A stretch of DNA of 8,098 nt. Origin: Candidatus Methanoperedens sp. (GTDB lineage: Archaea > Halobacteriota > Methanosarcinia > Methanosarcinales > Methanoperedenaceae). Under the pieces are notes generated by a model. It was not told the DNA's origin and did no database searches. It saw only the letters and a list, made by a program, of their open reading frames with translations. Made by a program: the position numbers and the translations under genes. The stretch is taken from contig JAPMTY010000103.1 of the NCBI GenBank assembly GCA_026552835.1, forward strand, positions 1-8,098. The letters are read 5' to 3'. Of this stretch, positions 1-6,928 are shown in pieces (positions within the stretch are counted from its first letter, which is position 1; every line of letters starts with the position of its first letter).

Positions 1-2275
1 TCGAGCCGGAGGCACAGCACACTCCATTGGAGCAGTTACCCGAACAGCAGTCACTACTCTGCGTACACGCGTTCCCCTCGGCTATACAGGAGAGGACACA
101 CGTCCCATTGGAACAGGTTTGATTCGCAGCACAGGCCTTGCCACAACTCCCACAGTTGTGGGAGTCGGCATTGGTGTCCACACAGCTTCCACTACAGCAG
201 GTTGTACCGGACGGGCAGACATTACCGCAGCTCCCACAATTGTGGGAGTCGGTCTCCGTGTTCATGCAGGTTCCACGGCAAGGCATCTGACCCGGTGGAC
301 ACGGCTGACAGTGCCCGCTCACGCAGAATTGACCTGACGGGCAGACGTGATCACAGGCACCACAGTTGTTGGGATCGGTGTTCGTGTACACACAGGTTCC
401 ATTGCAGCTCGTCTGACCGGACGAACACTGACAGTGCCCGCTCACGCAGAATTGATCTGACGGGCAGACGTGACCGCAGGCACCACAGTTGTTGGGATCG
501 GTGTTCGTGTACACACAGGTTCCGGGGCAGGGCGTCTGATCCGGCGGGCAGGTACTCCTGGGAGGATCGGAGAGGAAGTGCTGGGCAAGGGCCTCAGCTA
601 CACCAGTACCACCCACCAGTGCCGCTACTGCCGCTGCGAGAATCGCCAAGACCTTACGCCGCGAGGTGCCTGATGTGGATTTTTGCTGCGAGGAACTTGG
701 TGGGAGTTTTCGCTGTGCAAGGTTTCGCTGCGACTTTTGTTGCTTCATAGGAGGAAGATACTGTGCCGGAGCCTGGGCTTCGCTGACCTGCCCAAACATA
801 TCGATGACCTTGAGATGAGCCGTGGTGAGCTTTTGGGGTCCGCTCCCCGCTCCTGCTCCTGTGGGAATTGAACGGATCGTCAGCTTGGAACCATGTTCAG
901 GACGGGGTTCTGGCGAGGGATCCGTCGTCCATGTATAGTCATAGGGCAGAGTAGAGTCTTTGGTGATCTTGGCTCCCAGCTTGATCGTGACCGGTGCCCC
1001 TTTTGCTCTTTGGCGGGGAATGTGTGGCTGGACGATGGTGACTGTCGGCTGGGGAGGTGGGAATTCGAGTGGAACCTCCTTCAGGCTCTTTGGAATGGTG
1101 TAGTAGATAATGAGTTGCGTATCCGTTACCACCAGTTCCTGCGCCACGGTTTCAACCATCTGTGTGCTCGCGGGCATGCCAAAACACTGGAAGAGCCGCT
1201 CCTGGTCGTACGCGTCCGTGTTTTGCTTATTCGTGGCCCGCGAACGGAATAAGGTTTTCAGGAGCTCGATCCAGGAGGCAAGCAGTGTCTCGGCCATGAT
1301 GGCATCCGTATTGCTGGAGAGCAAGGTGCCTTGCAGACAGCCATCGTTTACCAACCAACACTGCACCGCTGCCTGCACCCTTGCCCTGAAGCCCTGTTGG
1401 ACCAGCACACCATCTATGTGGACCACCTGATGGTGTAGCGTGACGGTCAGGGTCTCCCAGTGCCAATTGACCCGTCTCAGAAGAGAATGGTGCAACTGGC
1501 CCATCGCTTTGCCCTGGTGACAGAGATGGGCCAACAGCGTATTCAATCCCTGGGTACTGATACTGATCGCTGCATTATACGGGACCTTCTCAGGGAGAAG
1601 ACTGGTGAAGGTGGATGGTGCGGTGTGGGTCTTGTCGAGCATCAGTCCAAGGGCGACTGACGCGGGCGCATTGAGGATGCCAGGAAGCGCGTGGACAATG
1701 GAAAGGGTGTGTGTTGCCGTGGGCTTTTTCATCGGCATGACTACGGGAAAGGATGAGGGCATGTAAGTCAATGGAATACGGGCGAGTTGTCCAAAAAGCT
1801 GAGTCGCGAGCACAGGACGGAGCAAAGTCTCCTCCTTGGCTGGATTGAGTTTGGCAAGGAACGGCGGCCACCGGGATCCCTCGTAGGAGACCTTCATCTT
1901 GCGCATGCTTACGTGTAAGAGATCAGACGGTTGCATACAGGCATAAGGCCGTCCGCTCGCATCGACGGCCAAAGTGGCGTTCTGCCAGGCACTCACTGCA
2001 CCATCCAAGGTGAGAATGCGCCCGGTTTCGACCTGGCGCGCACCTCCACTCACCTCTGCCGATAGCTTTATAGAGCTATTGCTTATAGTGACCTCGGGTT
2101 TGTTCCAGTAGGCTTTGATCTCTAGTGGGGAGACGGGCTGTTCAATCCGCCGTGAGAAGCGACTTTTGACCCACAGGTTGGTTGACGCAGAGGCGTTGAG
2201 GATGCGGTGTTGAAGGTCCTGTATCGCCGTCTGGCGAAACTGGAGCATGATATCAAACATATCTGTGCCAGCCAT
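1..2275 (-). CDS. Large TULIP-like / Ig-like / Cys-rich repeat protein, C-terminus cut by the window edge
   Basis: Translating the minus strand from ATG at 2275 gives 758 codons with no stop before the left edge. An in-frame TAG lies shortly upstream, and GGAAGGG sits 9 bases before the ATG. Residues 1-400 look like two alternating beta/helix lobes; the start (FDIMLQFRQTAIQDLQ) and residues 234-251 (AAISISTQGLNTLLAHL) resemble the long helices opening each lobe of TULIP/BPI/P47 lipid-binding proteins. Residues 410-500 read as an Ig/PKD-like sandwich (YDYTWTT; LKVIDMFGQVSEA). A basic Ser/Gln-rich linker precedes SRRKVL (538-543), a hydrophobic stretch (542-560) and AEALA, like a Tat signal or membrane anchor placed mid-protein. 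From C576 on there are 37 Cys in 183 residues, arranged in roughly 41-residue units (CxGTC..NCGxC..VC..FC..GHC), ending in a knottin-like framework. There is no N-terminal signal peptide. The frame is certain, the Cys-rich ectodomain likely, the TULIP reading tentative. Function unknown; lipid or surface binding is a guess. Confidence 0.88.
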   Translation of the reverse strand, partial: MAGTDMFDIMLQFRQTAIQDLQHRILNASASTNLWVKSRFSRRIEQPVSPLEIKAYWNKPEVTISNSSIKLSAEVSGGARQVETGRILTLDGAVSAWQNATLAVDASGRPYACMQPSDLLHVSMRKMKVSYEGSRWPPFLAKLNPAKEETLLRPVLATQLFGQLARIPLTYMPSSFPVVMPMKKPTATHTLSIVHALPGILNAPASVALGLMLDKTHTAPSTFTSLLPEKVPYNAAISISTQGLNTLLAHLCHQGKAMGQLHHSLLRRVNWHWETLTVTLHHQVVHIDGVLVQQGFRARVQAAVQCWLVNDGCLQGTLLSSNTDAIMAETLLASWIELLKTLFRSRATNKQNTDAYDQERLFQCFGMPASTQMVETVAQELVVTDTQLIIYYTIPKSLKEVPLEFPPPQPTVTIVQPHIPRQRAKGAPVTIKLGAKITKDSTLPYDYTWTTDPSPEPRPEHGSKLTIRSIPTGAGAGSGPQKLTTAHLKVIDMFGQVSEAQAPAQYLPPMKQQKSQRNLAQRKLPPSSSQQKSTSGTSRRKVLAILAAAVAALVGGTGVAEALAQHFLSDPPRSTCPPDQTPCPGTCVYTNTDPNNCGACGHVCPSDQFCVSGHCQCSSGQTSCNGTCVYTNTDPNNCGACDHVCPSGQFCVSGHCQPCPPGQMPCRGTCMNTETDSHNCGSCGNVCPSGTTCCSGSCVDTNADSHNCGSCGKACAANQTCSNGTCVLSCIAEGNACTQSSDCCSGNCSNGVCCASGS
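17..88 (-). other. Cystine-knot-like motif within the Cys-rich protein
   Basis: Residues 730-753 of the coded protein show the spacing C-x6-C-x5-CC-x3-C-x4-C (C..EGNAC..DCCSGNCSNGVC). This is the C-C-CC-C-C framework of inhibitor-cystine-knot (knottin, conotoxin-like) folds. It differs from the CxGTC/NCGxC repeats before it. The fold is inferred from spacing only. Confidence 0.5.
305..400 (-). repeat. Direct repeat copy 2 inside the Cys-rich coding array
   Basis: This 96-base copy differs from the one at 428-523 at three positions, with a period of 123 bases (41 codons). It encodes the unit that runs from the CVYTNTDPNNCGAC segment through the VCPSGQFCVSGHCQ segment. The near-identity points to recent in-frame tandem duplication. 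A further, more diverged unit lies at about 181-300. Confidence 0.9.
428..523 (-). repeat. Direct repeat copy 1 inside the Cys-rich coding array
   Basis: Partner of the 305-400 copy. The differences (T/C at one site, AT-CA versus AC-CG at another) change Gly to Asp and Asp to Gly in the coded protein and leave every Cys intact, as expected of a selected disulfide-rich repeat. Confidence 0.9.
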
Positions 2276-2284
2276 AGAAGCATT

Positions 2285-2291
2285 CCCTTCC
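2285..2291 (-). promoter_or_regulatory. Ribosome binding site supporting the start at 2275
   Basis: The minus strand reads GGAAGGG followed by 9 bases and then ATG. Together with the in-frame TAG just upstream, it fixes the start of the long Cys-rich gene. Confidence 0.6.
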
Positions 2292-2334
2292 GTATTGAAG
2301 AATAGGTATTTATGCTAGTGTTCATATATCTGCT

Positions 2335-2364
2335 TTTATGCGATGTTGGAGGATAAAATCTCAA
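2335..2364 (-). promoter_or_regulatory. Possible sigma-70-type promoter for the Cys-rich gene
   Basis: On the minus strand TTGAGA (2364-2359) and CATAAA (2340-2335) are separated by 18 bases, which would start transcription about 50 bases before the ATG. The match is weak in the -10 box, and AT-rich DNA yields such matches by chance. Confidence 0.3.
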
Positions 2365-2435
2365 GACAGTAATAGCAATGAATGCTACAAACACCCCCTT
2401 AGTTTCTCTTTTCTAAATATATTGCTTGGTAATGT

Positions 2436-2479
2436 TTCTGTACAGAACAACCACTTAACAAACGCAGAACAACTACTTA
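2436..2479. promoter_or_regulatory. Palindrome plus spaced direct repeat, possible operator
   Basis: A perfect 12-base palindrome TTCTGTACAGAA (2436-2447) overlaps the first of two 15-base direct repeats, CAGAACAACCACTTA (2443-2457) and CAGAACAACTACTTA (2465-2479). These have one mismatch and a 22-base period, close to two helical turns. They lie between the ATPase operon and the Cys-rich gene and upstream of the latter's possible promoter. The rest of 2276-2518 is AT-rich; I see no gene and no clear terminator hairpin there. Confidence 0.35.
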
Positions 2480-2518
2480 CCGCGTTGATTTTTTACAATT
2501 GAACCAAGGGAGATGTAT

Positions 2519-5224
2519 TTAGCTGTTACGTGCGACCCACTCGTAGAAAATAGGCGTTGTTATCTGATAACTCTCCTGCTCTTGTAGCACTAGATCTCGC
2601 TGACACAGAAGATGAAGAGCCTTGCGCACAGCTTTTAGATCGAGATTGCTCTCTGCCGCAATCTCCGGTGCCGAACCTCTCCCCCGTTCTTTCAATACAA
2701 GCAAACAGGCACGCTGATCTGCGCTGGTTCGCTCCCATAAATCCTGAAAATAGGTTGACCACCAGTTCTCCAATATTTGGTTGACTGCTATTGCCACATC
2801 ACGGACCTCGGCCCAGTCGCGATTATGTGTGTTCAAGTAGTCGATCAACTTTGAACATACTGCCTGGACGAGAAAAGGATGGCAACCCGTCGTATGCATA
2901 ATCTCCTCCACTACCCCCTCACCAAAGATCTGTTCGCTAGGATAGTCGGGAACTGGTTTGGTGATGAGGCGATAGGCTTCAGCGGGCCGCAGAAAACTGA
3001 CCCTGAGTGCCTCGACATTCACGAAGTAGCCAGCCCAGTTTGCCCCCATCTCACCCAGATGTTTGACGCCGCTAAACAGAAAAGACAGGCGAGAACTATG
3101 CTGAATAGTACAGCGAAACCAATCGAGGAGCAATTGGAGATCGAGATAGTTCTGGCGTCCCGCCAACTCCAGTTTCTCAAACTCGTCAAAGGCCAACAAC
3201 AAGACGCGATCTGCCTGCGTGAGTACGCGCTCCAGCTCCCTCAACCACAGATCAAAGAAGTGATAGACAGCCGCCTCGTTCTCGCGACTCGCTTCTTTCA
3301 ATGCTGCATACTCCAATTTTTTGAGGGGCATGCCCTGGCGCTCCATCTCACTCGCGACGGTCTCAGCAATCGACCAGAGAAAAGCACAGGCACTGGAAGA
3401 CTTCCCGCGGAACTGCAGATCAAGCACAATGGGCAGATAGGGTGTACTCAACAGATTCGGCAACTGGTTTAAGGTACTGCTTTTCCCCACGCGTCGCTCT
3501 CCAGTTAAGAAGAACGTGGGGCGGTAATATTGCCGGTCAAGCGCTTGTTCCAGGTGCTGTATCAGATCGCGGCGTCCGACAAACATCGTATCGCTGGGCT
3601 GAATAGCCTGACCCGAGATATAGGGATTGGGGATGCTGCCAATATCATCCAGAGTGTTCGTGAGCTTCTCTTGCTCCTTTTGTGCCACAGCCAGCCACCG
3701 CTCCACAACTCCACGTAGGCGGCGATTGAAGGCATCTTCCTCAAAGGCGACATCAGGATGCACCTTTTTTAAGCTCACGATCATCTCTCGCAATGCATGC
3801 TGTCGCGCCTGCCAACTTACCGGACTGTAGTAGCGAGCAGCATAGTGGCTGGCGTTCTTCATGCGCTCGAACGGGATCGCCCACTGACCCGTGATCAGTC
3901 TGCTTGCTTGAGGCAGCATCTCGTCGAACCAGCGAGCAAAGCCGATAATCCGGCGCAGGTCCTCGCACTGTTCCAACTCGCGTAGCGCAATCGCGACGGC
4001 TACATCACGAACCTCGGGAAGCTGTTCGGGCCGTTCTGTGACGACAAAGTCGATGATGTCTTGTGTCCTTTCCGCGTCTACGCTTGCTGCAAGCAATAAT
4101 GCTTGCTTTAATCCTGGCAATGATAAAAACACTCGTTCATCCCAGTAGAGTGCCGAGCGTTGGAGATAATGAAACACATGACGCGGCTCTCTCCTGCTGC
4201 TGCTATAGGCCCTCCAGGTCGAAAAGGCGCTTATGGGATAGAGGGGCAGACGATAGTATGCTGGAATATAGCACAATAAAAAGCTGATAGCCGCTGCGAC
4301 AGTGACGATTTGCCCCAGCGCGATGTTGAACGCCATGGCCTGTGGCTGCAAGTTTTTGAAAAATGCGGCGATCGCTACTGTCCCACTGCTTGTCCCCGCA
4401 AGCACGGCAAACACAATGCCGATGGTTTGACTGATACCCATTACTCTGGCATAGCGCTCGCCGCGTTGTCGCACGATATTTTTGATGATCGCAAAGAGCG
4501 AGAAGAGAATTGTGCCACCGGCCAGTGCGCCAGCCACAGTGCCCATCCATTGTTGGGCCAAAAGACCTTTGTAGCCTAGCAGCGGAAGGGCTATACGCGT
4601 TACTCCCATCCCTGCTAGAAAACCACCGAGCAAGCCAACAACTACCCCACTGATACTACCGATGCTAACCTCAATCACTATACTGAGCCGGTCGGCTCCT
4701 CCGCTGCTGCTCCTACCTCGGCTTGCGGGTAGACCGAATGACAGGCCCGAACTGATACCGACGACCAAACTAAAGAGGGTGCCAGCCTGGGACGCATAGA
4801 GCGTGCTTCCCGTCTGGAGATCAGTAAGGATTCCACCAGTCAGACCGAAGGCCAGTCCCATCGAGATGCCAAAGGTCAGATCGACGCAAATGCCACTGAA
4901 CACTCCAGCAAACAGGCCTTCTACACATCCCCGCAAGGTATACGCCAGGAAGGAGAGTGTTGTCTGATCGATATAGTTAGGCGCACAGGATGTATATAAC
5001 GCTGGTAGGGAACTACAGAGCCCCTTTCTCAGGAGGACCGCAACGAGGAAGACCATACTCAACATGGGTAAGCTCAAACGCAGCATCGCCACGATACGCT
5101 TCTTAATGCCTCGTGGCTCCATCTCGCGTCTGAAACGGGCAGGTTGAAAATAGTAGCAGAAGAGCCAGCCACATGGCTCGCGGTACAGATAACGGTACAG
5201 CTGCTGTACTCTCTCTCTGTGCAT
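2519..5224 (-). CDS. Polytopic membrane protein fused to a STAND-type P-loop ATPase with C-terminal winged helix
   Basis: The product is 901 residues. A short basic N-terminus precedes about seven or eight hydrophobic, Gly/Ala/Ser-rich segments (about 46-66, 98-133, 145-165, 180-206, 222-248, 262-288, 298-322). A mainly helical linker follows (about 340-540). The ATPase core opens with FVGRRDL (548-554) and has Walker A GERRVGKS (575-582), Walker B VLLLAFDEFEKL (674-685, D680/E681), a sensor-like strand FLFSGV (715-720) and the GCHPFLVQ motif (780-787) typical of Orc1/Cdc6-like and STAND ATPases (Arch_ATPase/AAA_16 type). Residues about 835-897 form a winged helix ending YQITTPIFYEWV. It is the second gene of an operon: its ATG directly follows the TAA of the XRE-ATPase gene, with GGGGAG 11 bases upstream inside that gene. 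Likely an ATP-dependent signalling or scaffold protein at the inner membrane, with the ATPase and wHTH in the cytoplasm. The ligand and output are unknown. Confidence 0.93.
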   Translation of the reverse strand: MHRERVQQLYRYLYREPCGWLFCYYFQPARFRREMEPRGIKKRIVAMLRLSLPMLSMVFLVAVLLRKGLCSSLPALYTSCAPNYIDQTTLSFLAYTLRGCVEGLFAGVFSGICVDLTFGISMGLAFGLTGGILTDLQTGSTLYASQAGTLFSLVVGISSGLSFGLPASRGRSSSGGADRLSIVIEVSIGSISGVVVGLLGGFLAGMGVTRIALPLLGYKGLLAQQWMGTVAGALAGGTILFSLFAIIKNIVRQRGERYARVMGISQTIGIVFAVLAGTSSGTVAIAAFFKNLQPQAMAFNIALGQIVTVAAAISFLLCYIPAYYRLPLYPISAFSTWRAYSSSRREPRHVFHYLQRSALYWDERVFLSLPGLKQALLLAASVDAERTQDIIDFVVTERPEQLPEVRDVAVAIALRELEQCEDLRRIIGFARWFDEMLPQASRLITGQWAIPFERMKNASHYAARYYSPVSWQARQHALREMIVSLKKVHPDVAFEEDAFNRRLRGVVERWLAVAQKEQEKLTNTLDDIGSIPNPYISGQAIQPSDTMFVGRRDLIQHLEQALDRQYYRPTFFLTGERRVGKSSTLNQLPNLLSTPYLPIVLDLQFRGKSSSACAFLWSIAETVASEMERQGMPLKKLEYAALKEASRENEAAVYHFFDLWLRELERVLTQADRVLLLAFDEFEKLELAGRQNYLDLQLLLDWFRCTIQHSSRLSFLFSGVKHLGEMGANWAGYFVNVEALRVSFLRPAEAYRLITKPVPDYPSEQIFGEGVVEEIMHTTGCHPFLVQAVCSKLIDYLNTHNRDWAEVRDVAIAVNQILENWWSTYFQDLWERTSADQRACLLVLKERGRGSAPEIAAESNLDLKAVRKALHLLCQRDLVLQEQESYQITTPIFYEWVARNS

Positions 5225-6331
5225 TTAGCGTACTACTCCCCGGTATTTTTCACACAATCGTTTTTCAAACACCTCCCAGTAGGACGGATCCTGGGGACGG
5301 TAGCGCTCAGGCTCGCCCTGTTGCGCCAGCATTTTATCCATTTCTAGCATTTCTCCGACCAGTTGCAAACGCAGTGGCGGCCATTGTTGTCTCTCTTGCT
5401 GGCCATACCGCAACAGGAAGGCTCGTTCTTGTTCATTAAAAGCAGCCTGTGTTCCTTTTTCACACACGAATTGCTCAGCCTCTCTTTGAGAAAATGGGTT
5501 CAGCGTGATCTGCTCAAACACGTTGAAAAAGGGACTCGTTTGACCCTCCGTGCCCATCACATCGTCTACGACCTCAATCAAAGGGCGCTTGCTAGCCGTC
5601 ACCAGCACGAAGCCGATCTGAGTCAGGGCACGCAGGTGTTCCAGGAAGTCCAGGCGAAAACCGCGACATTTACAGAGGCTCTCGAATTCATCGATACAGA
5701 GAACTGGTGTTTGTTGACCCTCTAGCTTTTTTTTGATGATCTGTTCCATCAGAAGGAGGTCCGGCGGAGTCACAGCAAGCTGTTCAACCGGAACCTTTAA
5801 TGCTTTCAATGCCTCGATGAGGAAGCCTTCCAATGTGCTGCAACTGGGCATGCTGGCATCTACGTAACCAATCTGCACACGCGAGCCAAATTTCTGCGCA
5901 GCTATGAAGGCCATATAGGTCAGCAACCAGGTTTTGCCAATTCTACGTACTCCGACAATAGATGTCGAAGAGCGCTTCCGCAAGCGGTCCCGCACAGTCA
6001 TCCACTCACTAATCCTGCCGTAAAACTCGTGTGGGTCGGTCAGAGGAACATTAAAGAAAAATGTCGAGGTAAACGTTGCTTTTGCCCCTCTTCCATTTTG
6101 CCATTCCAACTTGGCTGGCTCGTATGAGAAAAGCACATCAGGGCCTAGATCAAAGAGTTCACATAACTTCTGACGGTAGTATGGCGTAGGATAGGTGATG
6201 CCCCGTTCCCAGCGACTGATATTGACGGCACTCGTACCAATCTTCTCCGCTACATACTCTTGTGTCCAGCAGCGCCGTTCTCGCTCGTCCCTTAAGGCAT
6301 GGTTTGGCCTTCTTTTTTCTGGTGCATTCAT
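5225..6331 (-). CDS. XRE-family helix-turn-helix protein fused to a P-loop ATPase
   Basis: The start chosen is ATG at 6331 (368 residues) because GGGAGGGAG lies just upstream; an in-frame ATG at 6352 would add seven residues but has no such site. Numbering from 6352, residues about 18-72 form an XRE/Cro-type HTH (RDERERRCWTQEYVAEKIG, then ISRWERG). The ATPase core opens with EFYGR (109-113) and has Walker A GVRRIGKT (134-141), Walker B TPVLCIDEFESL (215-226) and a sensor-like strand FVLVTASKRPL (248-258). It parallels the core of the downstream 901-residue protein (FVGR, GERRVGKS, DEFEKL), so the two genes carry related ATPases. There are no membrane segments. Probably a DNA-binding, ATP-regulated switch that controls its own operon and works with the membrane ATPase. 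Function unproven; a defence or stress-signalling role is possible. Confidence 0.93.
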   Translation of the reverse strand: MNAPEKRRPNHALRDERERRCWTQEYVAEKIGTSAVNISRWERGITYPTPYYRQKLCELFDLGPDVLFSYEPAKLEWQNGRGAKATFTSTFFFNVPLTDPHEFYGRISEWMTVRDRLRKRSSTSIVGVRRIGKTWLLTYMAFIAAQKFGSRVQIGYVDASMPSCSTLEGFLIEALKALKVPVEQLAVTPPDLLLMEQIIKKKLEGQQTPVLCIDEFESLCKCRGFRLDFLEHLRALTQIGFVLVTASKRPLIEVVDDVMGTEGQTSPFFNVFEQITLNPFSQREAEQFVCEKGTQAAFNEQERAFLLRYGQQERQQWPPLRLQLVGEMLEMDKMLAQQGEPERYRPQDPSYWEVFEKRLCEKYRGVVR

Positions 6332-6335
6332 AGTG

Positions 6336-6344
6336 CTCCCTCCC
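6336..6344 (-). promoter_or_regulatory. Strong ribosome binding site deciding the XRE-ATPase start
   Basis: The minus strand reads GGGAGGGAG followed by four bases (CACT) and then the ATG at 6331. It lies inside the longer possible frame from 6352, which favours the shorter protein. Confidence 0.7.
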
Positions 6345-6418
6345 GCGTGCATATCTGCCGTATCAGGTTGTAAACATAGGGCCAGTGAGAGTACGTCTAA
6401 AGAAAAAGATACACTAGA

Positions 6419-6449
6419 TATATAGATGCAATTTTATCTGTCCTGTCAA
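6419..6449 (-). promoter_or_regulatory. Sigma-70-type promoter of the two-gene ATPase operon
   Basis: The minus strand carries a perfect TTGACA (6449-6444). A -10 box follows, read either as TATATA (6424-6419, 19-base spacer) or as TCTATA (6426-6421, 17-base spacer). Transcription would start near 6412, leaving a leader of about 80 bases. A short tandem CTGTC CTGTC on the plus strand overlaps the -35 box and could be part of an operator. Confidence 0.5.
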
Positions 6450-6692
6450 GAGTAGCTCTGTTGGTCTGGTGGTATAAATGAGAGGGAGATAGTTAACTCT
6501 GAGGCAATCAATTCTGAAAAGAGGAACGCTCAATGGTGACGATCACCCTTCATAATGAACCACTACTCATTCATGCAAAATATCACAGCAAAAGCTTTGG
6601 GAAGACTATTAGCACTGTCCTTGCCAAGACGTCCTTGAAGATACATAATTTGATGAGAAACGCACACTCTACCCAACAAGGAGCATATAAGT

Positions 6693-6928
6693 ATGGCATT
6701 TCGTGCAACCTGTGTATCTCAAGACCCTACAGAGTATTTTCTACTGAAAAGGGACGAAGACCAGCCTTTGCGCATTTCAGATGTGTTGTTACGTGTCAAT
6801 CAAAGTCATAAAGAGGTCTTTGCAGACATGATCCGTTTGGCAACCCAGAGGAGGATGAAGAGCAAGTGCTAGAGTTAATGAAGCCAGAGCATGTCGATCC
6901 TCAGCATATGAAAGAAGTCACGCACTGA
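6693..6928 (+). pseudogene. Small unknown gene, apparently broken by a single-base frameshift
   Basis: ATG at 6693 has AAGGAG 8-9 bases upstream and encodes MAFRATCVSQDPTEYFLLKR and on to HKEVFADM. This frame then degrades and stops at TAG 6870-6872. Starting at 6830, another frame reads naturally (DPFGNPEEDEEQVLELMKPE onward) to TGA 6926-6928. One extra G at about 6830 (ATGGATCC instead of ATGATCC) would join the two parts into a 78-residue acidic protein. The second frame has a TAA at 6809-6811, so it cannot be translated alone from far upstream. The gene sits directly before the CrtA-like gene (TGAATG), so the two were probably cotranscribed and translationally coupled. I do not recognise the family. 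A sequencing error or a programmed shift are alternatives to true decay. Confidence 0.55.

Larger units (their letters stand above)
6332..6692. other. Divergent intergenic region between the ATPase operon and the plus-strand unit
   Basis: This stretch holds the leader and promoter of the minus-strand ATPase operon. On the plus strand TATAAA at about 6472-6477 could be a -10 box but has no convincing -35. A short plus-strand frame opens at 6533 (MVTITLHNEPLLIH...) behind AGAGGA. Its later part overlaps, out of frame, the better-looking coding sequence from 6693, so I do not call it a gene. No RNA gene is visible. Confidence 0.5.

Noticed and set aside
119..1660. Several plus-strand open frames, and minus-strand frames at 1227-1466 and 1590-1871
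   Set aside because: All are shadows of the continuous minus-strand frame 1-2275, whose translation shows domain-like composition and ordered Cys repeats; the plus-strand products are low-quality Ser/Arg/Thr strings.
2122..2394. Minus-strand frame of 90 codons at the start of the Cys-rich gene
   Set aside because: It overlaps the first part of the long frame in another phase, has no sensible protein character, and the long frame has the better Shine-Dalgarno.
2879..3472. Plus-strand frame of 197 codons
   Set aside because: It is antisense to the ATPase core of the 901-residue protein, including its Walker motifs, and has no recognisable features of its own.
6533..6811. Plus-strand frame starting MVTITLHNEPLL behind AGAGGA
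   Set aside because: Its second half overlaps out of frame the more protein-like frame from 6693, and the whole has no family resemblance. It might be a decayed leader gene but cannot be supported.
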